From JACKBK01 sp963707275 (GTDB taxonomy: Bacteria; Chloroflexota; Anaerolineae; JAAEKA01): a stretch of 64,000 nucleotides of DNA. A model generated the notes under the pieces. The model was not told the DNA's origin, searched no databases, and saw nothing but the letters and a program-made list of their open reading frames with translations. Shown in pieces: positions 8,912-18,502 of the stretch (position 1 is the first letter of the stretch; every line of letters starts with the position of its first letter). The DNA lies in assembly GCA_963707275.1 (NCBI GenBank), contig CAVPPH010000008.1, positions 1-64,000 on the forward strand, read 5' to 3'. The translations under genes and the position numbers were made by a program.

Positions 8912-11748
8912 TTACTGAACCGCTGTCTTCAGGGCAGGATCGACTGGCGACTCGGGCGAGTTGGCCTCTGCCAGACAGTTCTGGCCCCAGAGCGGCGTTA
9001 CCTGCAAGAGGTCGAAGATGCTGATCATGCCGTCGCCGTTGTAGTCGTAGGGCGGTCCTTGCTGTTGACCCCACATGTTGGCGATCAGTGACACATCTTC
9101 GATGCCTACGCCGGCCGGCGCAGCGAAGTCCGGACAGATCGGTCCCAGCGACGTGGCGAAGTTCAGTGCGCCGTAGTTCCCGCTGCTGTAGCTCAGGGCT
9201 TCGATGTGATAGGTCGTGCCGGCGTGCAGCGCGGTTGTCACTTCCGACTGCAGGGTAGCGTTGGCATCGTCGTTGCAGGCCTGCAACGTCAGCGCGCCGC
9301 GCGGTCCGGTCCAGACTCCCAGTACCGTATCGAAGCTGCTTGTCAGGGTGCTGGCAGTCAACATGCGATTGTAGTCCGGCGTCAGCGAGTACCAGACGCT
9401 GTGTGCGCCCTGGCCGTTGAAGTATTGCCCGCAGACGAACGACGGATCGTCGCCGGCCGTGGTCGCGTTGGTTGTGTTCTCGTAGTTGCTGTAGGAAGTT
9501 CCTGCGGCTGACAGGGCATAGTTGAAGTCGTCGTTGGGCGGCGGTAGCAGTGTGATCGCCATGTTGAGCGAGCCGCCGGCGCCCGCGCCGTACGCCATGG
9601 CTTCGATGCGGTAGGTTGTGCCGCCGTTGAGGGTGACATTCAGCGACGAGGTGAAGCTACCGCCGCCATCATCGTCGCAACCCTGGCTGGCGAGCGCGCC
9701 CCACGCGCCGGTCCAAACTGACAGGACGGTGTCATGGTTGCTGCCGATCGTGTTGATATTGTAGTTGCCGGTGATCGGCGGCGTGTATGTGTACCAGACA
9801 CTGCGCGATTGGCGCGGATACGCGGTGGACGCACAGGTGGTCGGCGGGTCGTTGCCCTGTGTCGTCGCGTTGATCGTGTTCAATCCGGTCACGTAGAACG
9901 GCACGCTGCCGATGTTCTGCGCGTTGTTGAAGTCGTCGTTGGGAGGTCCGCCGCGGTAGTTGATCGTATTCTGATAGAGATCCATGATCGGCCCCCAGCT
10001 CACGGTGCTGTGGCCGCGCACCAGCCAGTGGTACCAGAAGTCGGCCATCACGTTGTCGTTGGCGTTGTACGAGACGTCCCACAGGTTGACAAAGGTTCCG
10101 TCGCTGTAGGTGTCGTCGCCGTCGTTGTTGCTGTCGTAGATGTCCCACAGCGCGCCCGCGACGCCGACCTTCTGGCCAGTCTCCGTTGTCCCAGCCGGGC
10201 GTGCCCCAGGTCGGGTATTCCAGGTCAAGGCTGGCGCCACTGGGCCAGTAAAACGTCGGCGAGTTGTTGACGACCGATGTCAGGAACTCTGTCCAGCCTT
10301 CCGTCCAGCCGCAGCCGGCGCTGAGGGCCGCCTGGATCGTGTGTGGATTGCAGTTCGGATTGGGCGGCATGTAGTTGCCGTAGATGTTGTACATCACGTT
10401 GTGGCCATACTCGTGTTTGGCGACCACGCCCAGTGGTGAGAGCGGATCGACGCCCATCATGTGGACATTGCCGCCGGGGTTGTAGTAGGTGCCGTCGGTG
10501 CTGGAGAGCTTCCACTGCACGGTGGTTGGGCCGGCCACGCCGCCGCCGCCGTTGAACAGGATATAGCGCCAGACGTCGTTGATGTCGCGCTGCGTCCAGA
10601 AGGCCCGTTCATAGCTGTCGTTGTTGAAGACGTACCAGGCGCCGATGTCATGTGTGCCATCAGCGAATACGACCACACCCGTTTGGGCGCTGAATGTGTT
10701 GCCGATCGCATTGGTGGTTCCCCAGTCGGGGTTGACCACGGCAAGCGTGTCGGGGTTCGGATTGTAGTTCGACCAGGAGTGCACGATTGTGCGCACGCCA
10801 ACGCCGCCGGGGTTGGTCACCGGTCCGCAGGAGTAGGTGCCGCCCAGGTCGGTGAAGCAATACGCCAGGTGACCGTAGTTGTCGCCGCGCACCAGTTCCA
10901 CCAGAAACTCTTCGGCGCCGGTGTAGACGTCGTTGCGATCGAAATAGGACCAGTTGCCGGTGACGGTGAGATTGCCGTCGGGCGTTTCAGCGGACTGCTC
11001 GGCCACTGCAGGCCGAGGCACCGCGGCCGGCTGCACAGCAGCAACCGGTGCAGGCACCTGCGGCGCGCCCGGTTTGCTGTCGGGCGCCTTTGCTGGCGGC
11101 GCTTGCGGCAACTCTGCCGGCGGGATCGCCTCATGGGCCGGCGGCTGGATCAGCGGCGCGTCAGCCGGGGGCAGTTGTGACGTGGCATCGGCCAGCAGTT
11201 GGCCGTCGCCTGCCTGCTGCAGTGCGCCTGTGTGGATGCGATCTTCGGGCGGCGACGGGTGCGAAGCCTTCGCTGGTCGCGTCCTGTCCGACCGACAGGT
11301 AGAGCGCAGCCAGGTCGCCCCATGAGTTCTTGTCGTCGATGGGGCGCATGGTGCGGCACAGCAACGTCGTATCGCCGCCCGAATCGAAGACAACCGTCGC
11401 GGCGACGGAAGCCGTTTCGCCGGCTAGCAGATCTCCCTGCCAGGCCAGCTCGCCGCTGGCGCGGCGGGCATTGGCAGGCAACTCGATCTGAACAGCGGTG
11501 CCGGGCGCATCCTGGTCAGCGGTCACGCTGCAGGTGACCGTGACCGGCTGGCCGACCGGCGCCAGCTTGCTGAGCGAAATCGCGGCGTGCAGCGGCGTCA
11601 CCACGTCGCCTGCTGCTCCATAGCCGGTGACCGGGGTCTCGCCGGATGCGGCGCGAGCAACGGGCATCCCCGCGGGCAGGACGATTGCCGCGATGAGACA
11701 GACGGCGAGCAGAGTGGCAAGCTTGCCACTGGTAACAACTCTTTTCAT
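8912..11748 (-). CDS. Secreted zinc metallopeptidase (HExxH..E) with PPC-like repeats and a dockerin-like tail
   Basis: About 945 residues after repair. A Sec signal (MKRVVTSGKLATLLAVCLIA, cleavage near ARA-AS) leads to a WGDLAALYL domain, a Pro/Ala-rich linker, then a catalytic region with KHEYGHNVMYNIYG and CGWTEGWTEFL. HEYGH plus the downstream Glu fits a gluzincin-type zinc site reminiscent of M36 fungalysins. Two similar domains follow, each opening PPNDDFN and containing HSVWY/RSVWYTYTP and DTVLSVWTG, as in pre-peptidase-C-like repeats. The end (GIEDVSLIANMW, YDYNGDGMISIFDLLQ) has two EF-hand-like dockerin repeats. Frameshifts lie near 11255 and 10190. Start 11748 has AGAGGTG 5 nt upstream. 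Substrate unknown. Confidence 0.8.
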
Positions 11749-12033
11749 AGTGCACCTCTTCATGCAAAGAATGACCGATACGCAGCGAGACGTGAGCCGC
11801 CCGGAAGGGGGTCCCTCGTTCCGTCGCACAAGAACCAACATTGTTGAAAGGTCAATCTGGTCGTGGGTGGCTGGCTGTTCCCAGGGGACGGGGAGGCAAG
11901 AGACCAGACACCAGCATCGCGGCCAGGGGCGGCCAAGCAGTGTTACACTATGATAAACGATGTCGCAGCAACTTTTCACGCGTTGGCGCGGAGCAGCTTT
12001 TTGCAATTGCTGGCGGCTCAAGCGGTTTGCAAC
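11749..12033. other. Gene-free leader upstream of the metallopeptidase
   Basis: About 285 bp between the peptidase start and the terminator of the gene to the right. Short ORFs on both strands lack coding character. It should contain the peptidase promoter, but I see no convincing -35/-10 pair. Confidence 0.35.
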
Positions 12034-12067
12034 AAAAAAGCCTCCCGGCGAACCATCGCCGGGAGGC
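12034..12067 (-). terminator. Strong intrinsic terminator after the small helical protein gene
   Basis: Perfect 11-bp GC-rich arms GCCTCCCGGCG / CGCCGGGAGGC with a 6-nt loop. Read leftward, a run of six T follows (AAAAAA at 12034-12039 on the + strand). It lies 26 bp past the stop of the gene at 12093-12593. Confidence 0.9.
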
Positions 12068-12092
12068 TTCAGATATCACGCAAGGCGACACA

Positions 12093-12593
12093 CTACGCGG
12101 CAGGAACCACCATGATTGCTGTCAGGTCGTCCAGCGAGGCCTGTTCCTGAGTATCGATCTCTGATTTGTTGCCGAAGCCGAAATGCCCGCCGGTCTTGGC
12201 AAGTGCAGCCGCTTTGGCCGCATCGACAACGAACTTGGCGAAGCCGTCAGCGCCGGGCAGGCTCGCAACAACTGCCCATCCATCGACGACGGTTTGCCTG
12301 ATCTGCTTGATCATTTCTGCCGGATCCTTTGACTTCTCGTATGGGATTTGCATAGCCTTTGAGTCGTCATGCGACATACCGGTCACGGCAGCCAGCAGGC
12401 TGTCGACCAGTTCGCCGTAGCCGCTTTCTGCACCCTTCTGCGCTTCAGCGGCCATGAACTTGCTGGCCGAGGTCAGTTCCTTGACCATGTCGAAACCGCC
12501 GCCGCTGGAAGCGGCAACATAAGTCGCACCCGCCAGCGGGGTGTTGAAGACGAGTTTGAACTGCTCGGGGGAAAGCTGTTCTTTGATATCCAT
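12093..12593 (-). CDS. Small helical protein of unknown function, 166 aa
   Basis: Intact single frame from ATG 12593 (AGGAGAG about 7 nt upstream) to TAG, beginning MDIKEQLSPEQFKLVFNTPL. The protein is Ala-rich and predicted mostly helical, with no signal peptide or obvious membrane helix and no Cys. Segments such as MVKELTSASKFMAAEAQKGA and ADGFAKFVVDAAKAAALAKT suggest amphipathic helices. A good RBS and a strong terminator make it a monocistronic, probably well-expressed gene. I do not recognise the family. The TerB-like helical bundle class is a weak possibility, without its metal ligands. Confidence 0.7.
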   Translation of the reverse strand: MDIKEQLSPEQFKLVFNTPLAGATYVAASSGGGFDMVKELTSASKFMAAEAQKGAESGYGELVDSLLAAVTGMSHDDSKAMQIPYEKSKDPAEMIKQIRQTVVDGWAVVASLPGADGFAKFVVDAAKAAALAKTGGHFGFGNKSEIDTQEQASLDDLTAIMVVPAA

Positions 12594-12755
12594 AAGTGTC
12601 TCTCCTGTTAGGTGAAATCTGCGGCCGGCGGATCGCCTGCCTGAAGTGAGTTTGCTCTGTCGCGCAGCCACTCTATTCGTGCGCGCTTATGTGTATTGTA
12701 TCCAGCAGAGCCACTGTCGCAAGACTGACGGGCTATCAGTCAGGGAATGGGTGGC

Positions 12756-13195
12756 TTATTCGCCGATGTCCTCGTTCCACAACTCCGGGCGGGCGGCGAT
12801 GAACTCCTCCATCAAGCTGGATGCAGGTCGGGTCGTCCAGGATCACCAGTTCGACGCCGCGCGAGCGCACGTAGTCTTCGGGGCCCTGAAACGTCCGGTT
12901 CTCGCCGATGACGACCTTGGGGATCTTGTAGAGCAGCGCCGTGCCGCTGCACATGTCACACGGCGAGAGCGTCGAGTAGAGCACGGCCCGCTGATAGTCC
13001 TTCGCCGAGAGCCGGCCGGCGTTCTCCAGCGCGTCCATCTCGGCGTGCAGGATGGCGCTGCCCTGCTGCACGCGCCGGTTGTGGCCGCGGCCCACGATCT
13101 TGCCCGTCGATCACCAGCACCGAGCCGATGGGAATGCCGCCCTCGGCCAGGCCCAGCTTGGCTTCATCGATAGCGGCCTGCATGAATTCGTCCAT
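12756..13195 (-). CDS. Cytosine deaminase, yeast FCY1 type, two frameshifts
   Basis: Zinc-dependent deaminase converting cytosine to uracil (or a related base). It belongs to the CDA fold: GIPIGSVLVIDG near the N-terminus, HAEMDALENAG with the zinc His and catalytic Glu, and the PCxxC zinc site SPCDMCSGTALLY. The C-terminus, read in a shifted frame, ends AARPELWNEDIGE, a hallmark of FCY1-type enzymes. One-base errors lie near 12820 and 13100; repaired length is about 146 residues. ATG 13195 has AAGGTG 7 nt upstream and is preferred to GTG 13204. It follows the nucleoside ABC transporter genes by 120 bp, which supports a pyrimidine salvage role. Confidence 0.87.
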
Positions 13196-13235
13196 GAGAT
13201 TCACCTTTTGTAATTGGGATACGAACGATTAATGC

Positions 13236-13312
13236 GTAATGAGTAATACGTAAGCGGACCGTTTGCGGCGAAGCTGACAGTTCTGGATTCCGGGTTACGC
13301 ATCACCCATTAC
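13236..13312. repeat. Imperfect inverted repeat between permease and deaminase genes
   Basis: 18-bp arms GTAATGAGTAATACGTAA (13236-13253) and TTACGCATCACCCATTAC (13295-13312) pair with three mismatches across a 41-nt loop. It fills the gap between two co-directional genes. It could attenuate transcription into the deaminase gene or be an inert mobile repeat. Confidence 0.5.
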
Positions 13313-13315
13313 GTG

Positions 13316-14266
13316 CTATTCCCGCCGATACGGCTTCAGATACGCGCCCGGATAGGCCGCATTTCGCCCGGCGATGGCCAGCGCGGCGATGGTGACCAGA
13401 TAGGGCAGCGCCAGCAGCACCTCGTAGGGCAGCGCGAAGCCCAGCGTTTGCAGACGCAGTTGCAGCGCAAAGACGCCGCCGAAGAGCAGCGCGCCCAGCA
13501 TGCCGCGCACCGGGTTCCAGCGGGCGAAGATCACCAGGGCGATGCAGACCCAGCCGCGGCCGGCGATGATGCCCGGCGAGAACGCGCCCAACTGCGCCAG
13601 CGACAGAAACGCGCCGCCGACAGCCATCAGCGCGCCGCCGATGACCAGCGCCAGGTAGCGCGTGCGAAAGACGTTGATGCCCGCCGCGTCGGCCGCCTCC
13701 GGGTTCTCGCCCACCGAGCGCAGGCTCAGCCCGAAGTTGGTGCGGTACAGCAACCACCAGCCCAGCGGCACTACCACCAGGAAGGCCACATAGGTCAGCA
13801 GGTACTGGTTGAAGATCGGGCCGAGGGCCGACGATCTGGCCAGCGGCGCAAGCTGCGGGAAGGGATCGATCGAGGGCAGCACGCTGCTCTCGCCGAAGAC
13901 CAGGCGAAAGCCAAACAGCGACAGCGCGGTCGCCAGCAGGGTGATGCCCAGACCCGACACGTGCTGGTTGAGACCCAGCGTCACCGTCAGCAGCCCCATC
14001 AGCAGCGCCATCAGCAGCGCCGGCGAGCGACCGCGGCCAGCAGGCCGATCCACAGATAGCCCGCCATGCCGGCCGCCTCGGCTTTGGCTGCCGCGGCAAA
14101 GCCAACGAACGCGCCCAGGAACATGATCCCCTCGATGCCCAGGTTGAGGATGCCGGCGCGCTCGGTGATGACCTCGCCGATGGTGCCGAACACCAGCGGC
14201 GTCGCCACGCGCAGGGTCGCGGCGATCAGGCCGACGAGGAAGGTGGTGGAGAGCGAGGTCGTTCAT
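13316..14266 (-). CDS. BMP-type nucleoside ABC transporter permease 2 (NupQ/YufQ-like), frameshifted
   Basis: Second integral membrane subunit of a nucleoside/sugar importer. Characteristic text includes RAGILNLGIEGIMFLGAFVG (in a shifted frame), VTLGLNQHVSGLGITLLATA, GLSLRSVGENPEAADAAGIN and AGRGWVCIALVIFARWNPVR, all typical of the YufQ/NupQ branch of the BPD_transp_2 family. The end YPGAYLKPYRRE is intact. One-base errors lie near 14030 and 14225. The start MNDLAL at 14266 overlaps the end of the first permease by 41 bp, indicating coupling. Confidence 0.88.
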   Translation of the reverse strand: MNDLALHHLPRRPDRRDPARGDAAGVRHHRRGHHRARRHPQPGHRGDHVPGRVRWLCRGSQSRGGRHGGLSVDRPAGRGRSPALLMALLMGLLTVTLGLNQHVSGLGITLLATALSLFGFRLVFGESSVLPSIDPFPQLAPLARSSALGPIFNQYLLTYVAFLVVVPLGWWLLYRTNFGLSLRSVGENPEAADAAGINVFRTRYLALVIGGALMAVGGAFLSLAQLGAFSPGIIAGRGWVCIALVIFARWNPVRGMLGALLFGGVFALQLRLQTLGFALPYEVLLALPYLVTIAALAIAGRNAAYPGAYLKPYRRE

Positions 14267-15326
14267 GGCTGTCCGCCACCCAGCGAATCCGATAGCGCTG
14301 CAACAACAGCATCGCCAGCGTCACCAGCAGCAGCGTCGCCAGGATCACGTCGCCCAGGTAGACCGGCACGCCCAGCGCGCGGCTGACCGACTGGCTGCCG
14401 GTGTCGATGACGCCGATGAAGAGCGCGGCCAGGCCAGCGCCCCAGCGGGTTCAGCCCGCCCAGCGTGGCGACGATGATGCCGGTGTAGCCGTTGCCGCCG
14501 CGAGATGGCGTCGATCAGGTGGTAGTGGATGCCGGCCACCTCGCTGACGCCGGCCAGCCCGGCGATGCCGCCGCTGACCAGCGCCGAGATCAGCAGCGTG
14601 CGCTCGACCTTGATGCCGGCAAAGCGGGCCGCGTGCGGGCTCATGCCCACCGCTCGCATGCGCAGGCCAAAGGCGGTGCGGCTGAGCACGAACCACATGA
14701 TGACGATGATGACGATGGCGAGGATGAAGCCCAGATGCAGCCGCGAGCGGGGGATCAGCTTGGGGAAGATGGCCGACGCGGCGATCTCCGGCGACTGCGG
14801 CCACTGCGAGACGGGGTCGCGCCACGGCCCGTTGAGCAGCGCGCTGACGCCCAGCAGCGCCACCGAGTTGAGCAGCAGCGTGGTCACCACCTCGTCGATG
14901 GCCAGCTTGACCCTCATCAGGGCCGGGATCAGCACCCAGGCCATGCCCGCCAGCAAAGCCGCCGACGATCATCAGCGGCAGGGCGATCAGCGGCGACACG
15001 CCATCCATCTGCAGGCCGATGGCGGTGGCGGCCGTCGCGCCGGCCAGCAGCTGCCCTTCCGCGCCGATGTTCCAGAAGCCGCCGACAAAGGCAAAGGTCA
15101 CCGCCGCGCCGGTCAGCAGCAGCGGCGTCGACTTGACCAGCACCTCGATGATGCTGACGCGGCTGGAGAGCGGCTCGACCAGGAAATAGTAGTAGGCCTG
15201 CAGCGGGTTGGCGTTGACCAGCAGCACCAGGCTGGTCGTGATGGCAAAGGTCAACACGATGGCCAGCAGCGGAATCAGCGGCCGGAACCAGACGGGGGCG
15301 GGGTTGCGTTCGATCTTCAGGCCCAT
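14226..15326 (-). CDS. BMP-type nucleoside ABC transporter permease 1 (NupP/YufP-like), frameshifted
   Basis: First membrane subunit of the importer. It starts MGLKIERNPAPVWFRPLIPL at 15326 with AAGGA upstream. Landmarks include TPLLLTGAAVTFAFVGGFWN, IGAEGQLLAGATAATAIGLQ, AIDEVVTTLLLNSVALL and IGVIDTGSQSVSRALGVPVY (shifted), all typical of YufP/NupP. About three one-base errors lie near 14450, 14505 and 14955. The reading frame ends within the start region of the next permease. Substrate specificity is not readable from sequence; nucleosides are favoured by the BMP lipoprotein and the deaminase in the same operon. Confidence 0.87.
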
Positions 15327-16853
15327 GACGCTGGAGTCCTTTGCACCGGCCATCAACAGCCCCAGCCGCTCAGGATCGGCTTCGCGCGCGGCAGCAATGC
15401 CCTGGATCTCACCCTCGTAGATGACGGCGATGCGGTCGGAAAGCTCCAGAATCTCGTCCAGGTCCTCGGAGATCAGCAGGATGGCCGCGCCGCGCTGCCG
15501 CTGCTCCAGCAGCTTGCGAGCGCACGTATTCGGTCGCGCCGACGTCCAGGCCGCGCGTCGGCTGGGCAGACGACGATGACCTTCGGGTTGCGTTCCAGCA
15601 CCCGCGCCAGGATGACCTTCTGCATGTTGCCGCCGGAGAGCGTGCGAATGCGGTCGTCCGGTCTGGCCTTGATCTGGTACTCGGCGATCAGCTTCTCGGC
15701 GTGCGGCGCATCTGGCGCTTGTCCAGATGACCGTTGCGCGTGAACTCACCCAGGTGTTCCAGCGCCATGTTCTGCGCCACGGTCATCTCGCCGACGACGC
15801 TGGCGTGGCGATCCTCGGGATGCGGCCGACGCCCGCCTTCATGATCTGGTCGGGATCGGCGTTGGTGACGTCCTGGTCATCGACGGTGATGCTGCCCGGC
15901 GTGCTGGCGCGCGTGCCTTCCAGCACCTGCGCCAGCTCGCTCTGGCCGTTGCCCGACACGCCGGCCAGCCCCACGATTTCGCCGCTGTGTACTTCCAGGG
16001 TGACGTCCTTCAGCGCGGGCAGCCCCTTGTTGTCCAGCGCGGTTACTTCCGTCAGCCGCAGCACGGCCAGCGCGGACCGGTTGCCGCGGACTTCGCTGAT
16101 CGAGCGTGGGCACGACCGAAGGTTGCCCGCCCACCATCATGCGCGCCAGTTCGGCCTGGCGTGGTGTCCTGGGTGTCGACGGTGCCCACCAGCTGGCCGC
16201 CGCGCAGCACGGTCACCGGTCGGTGATGGCACATCACCTCGTAGCAGCTTGTGGCTGATGAAGACGACGGACAGGCCGTCAGCCTGCAGCTGGCGCAGGC
16301 CCTCGAAGAGCTGCTCCACCTCCTGCGGCACCAGCACCGCCGTCGGCTCGTCCAGGATCAGCACGCGGCATTGCGGTAGAGCGCCTTGAGGATTTCGACC
16401 CGCTGACGCTCGCCGACCGACAGGTCCTTGACCAGCGCGCGCGGCTCCACCTCGATGCCAAAGCGCTGCGGCAGCCTCGGCCACTCGGTGATGCGCGTCG
16501 TCCAGCTTCGAGTCGCAACGCCCGTCGGTTGTAGCCCAGCACCACGTTCTCGCGTGACGGTCAGCGGCGGCACCAGCGCAAAGTGCTGCGTCACCATGCC
16601 GATGCCCAGCGCGATGGCATCCTCGGGGGAGCGGATCGCGGCCGGCTGGCCGTCGACCGCGGATCTCGCCCTCGTCGGCGTGGTAGAGGCCGTAGAGGAT
16701 GCGCATCAGCGTGGTCTTGCCCGCGCCGTTCTCGCCCAGCAGCGCGTGGATTTGGCCGCGGCCCAGGGTGAAGTCGACCCGGTCGTTGGCGATCAGCGAC
16801 CCGAAGCGCTTGGTGATGCCGCGCATTTCGACGGCGGGCGAAAGATCAGTCAT
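15317..16853 (-). CDS. BMP-type nucleoside ABC transporter ATPase (NupO/YufO/RbsA-like), heavily frameshifted
   Basis: Duplicated two-domain ATPase energising the importer. The first domain reads MTDLSPAVEMRGITKRFGSL, Walker A LLGENGAGKTTLMRILYGLY and Walker B VLILDEPTAVLVPQEVEQLF. The second domain begins LRLTEVTALDNKGLPALKDV with GLAGVSGNGQSELAQVLEG, and ends around LLISEDLDEILELSDRIAVI. At least seven one-base insertions break it between 15500 and 16650. Start 16853 is clear; the stop near 15317 is inferred because the frame runs into the permease start. The degenerate second Walker A (VSGNGQSE) is normal for this family. Confidence 0.85.
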
Positions 16854-16891
16854 GAGCGGAAGATGTCGTTGCCGGGGAAGAGAAGGGAAAG

Positions 16892-16981
16892 AGAGGGAAA
16901 GGAGGGGAACGGAGAGGGAAATGAGGGACAGTCTCAGGGTTCACGAACCCTGCTATTCTCCCGTTTCCCTCCTTTCCCTCT
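16892..16981. repeat. Long purine/pyrimidine inverted repeat with nested hairpin
   Basis: A purine-rich arm (16892-16920) pairs imperfectly with a pyrimidine-rich arm (16955-16981). Between them is a perfect nested hairpin, CAGGGTTCACGAACCCTG (16935-16952). It lies at the BMP/ATPase boundary and the BMP reading frame runs into it. It may lower expression of the downstream transporter genes relative to the binding protein, as hairpins do in other ABC operons. Confidence 0.6.
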
Positions 16982-18047
16982 GTTCCTGCCTGCTCCCTAC
17001 TGCCCTGCGGACGACGCCGGCGGCTGGCGACTCGGCGATGTCGACGCGGAAGAGGCCGCTCTTGATCTCCTCTTCCTTGGCCTTGACCTGATCGACCAGT
17101 TCCTCGGCCAGACCGCAGGTCACAGCCGTGTTGATGGGCGCCAGGGTCGGCGCCGCCCTTGGCCACCATGCTGAAGTCCTTCAGGTCCTGAGCGGTGTAG
17201 GCGCCTGCCCTGACCTGGTTGACGATGTAGTCCACGGTGGGCTGCATGTTCCAGACCGGGCCGCTGACGACCGACTCGGGGGCCAGTTCCTTCTGGTCGC
17301 TCATGTTGCCGAAGGAGCAGAGGCCGTTCTCGGCCGCAGCCTCGATGACGCCGAAGCGCTCGGCGAACAGCACGTCCGCGCCGGCGTCGATCTGCGCCAG
17401 CGCGGCTTCCTTGGCCGCCGCCGGGTCGAACCAACTGTTGATGAAGGTCGTCTTGACATCGACCGTCGGGGTTGACCGACTGCGCGCCGGCGATGAAGGC
17501 GTTGACGATGCGGTTGACTTCAGGCACCGGCAGGCCGCCGACCACACCGATCGATGTTGCTCTTGGTCAGCCCACCGGCCAGCATGCCGCTCAGGTAGGC
17601 CGGCTCGTGGATCCAGTTGTCGAAGACCGAGAAGTTCGGTTCAGCCGGTCCGCCGCCGGAGCCGAAGACGAAGGCGATTTCGGGATAGTCCTTGGCGACG
17701 CGGCGCACCGCCTCCTCGTTGCCGAAGGCGTCGCCGAAGATGACGGCCGGCTTGTTCTTCTCGGCGACCTCGCGCAGCACGCGCTCCATGTCGCCGGCGT
17801 AGCCGATGTCGTCGGTGTAGGTGTAGTCGATGTGGCCGTCATCCTGGGCCTTGTTGAGCGCGGCGTGGATGACGCCATCCCACGGTTCTTCGATGGCGGT
17901 GGCGTAGGCGCCGAAAACGGCCAGCTTGCCGGCTTCGGCTGGCGCGGCGGCTGATTCCGAAGGCGCGGGGGTCGCAGGCGGGGCGCAGGCAGCCAGCATA
18001 GCAGCCAGTACCAGCACCGCCAAAACGAACACGATTCTGCGAGACAT
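16953..18047 (-). CDS. BMP-family nucleoside-binding lipoprotein, frameshifted
   Basis: Extracytoplasmic solute receptor and first gene of the operon. The start MSRRIVFVLAVLVLAAMLAA leads to lipobox LAAC, so it is lipid-anchored. BMP-family text includes AVFGAYATAIEEPWDGVIHA, VIFGDAFGNEEAVRRVAKDY, IAFVFGSGGGPAEPNFSVFD and EPAYLSGMLAGGLTKSNI. The C-terminus reads APINTAVTCGLAEELVDQVK then LFRVDIAESPAAG, and continues about 20 Arg/Glu-rich residues into an inverted repeat. One-base errors lie near 17550, 17465 and 17150. A strong GGAGG lies upstream of ATG 18047. PnrA/BmpA relatives bind purine or pyrimidine nucleosides. Confidence 0.87.
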
Positions 18048-18502
18048 AGGTTGTTCCTCCTTGGGGTTGACCGAATGTGCCAAACGACCGATGAACAGTT
18101 TCCAACCGAGCATTGAAATGGACGCGAGCCTGGGAGGCGAGATTGACCAGCGGCCTCCTGCAAAGCAGGACTTGCCTCATGGCCTGGGGAAGTGTGACGG
18201 TGATGACCGCCGTTTTGAGAACGAAATCAGGCTGTACATCCGTGACGGGCACAATGGTAACTCAACACGGTGCAAATGACAAACGTGCAAAAAGACCTCG
18301 GAAGTCGCCGATGGCAGTGACAAGTAGCCTCAGCCGCTTCGATTCGTGTTATTTCATGACCTGGCGACTTCCGATTCTGGAACAGGGTGCCAGGTTGCCT
18401 CAGTGGTTTGCGCCATCAGCGGCTTGTAAGTTCACGTTGCCGCATGTTACAATGCCCACCCACCGACCGCTGACAACAGACCTATTAGAGAGCAGGAATT
18501 CG
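18048..18502. other. 455-bp divergent intergenic region (transporter operon / arginase)
   Basis: Both flanking genes diverge from here, so it must hold two promoters. A small hairpin CCTGCAAAGCAGG lies near 18159-18171. I looked for purine, preQ1 and cobalamin riboswitch cores on the transporter side and found none convincing. No ORF with coding character is present. Confidence 0.4.
18424..18453 (+). promoter_or_regulatory. Possible sigma70-like promoter of arginase gene
   Basis: TTGTAA (18424-18429), an 18-bp spacer and TACAAT (18448-18453) lie 50 bp upstream of the arginase ATG on the coding strand. The -35 matches the consensus poorly, so this is a moderate-to-weak call. Confidence 0.35.

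Noticed and set aside
18048..18502. Possible riboswitch upstream of the nucleoside transporter
   Set aside because: I looked for conserved purine, preQ1, guanidine and cobalamin riboswitch cores and found only short hairpins without the consensus junctions.
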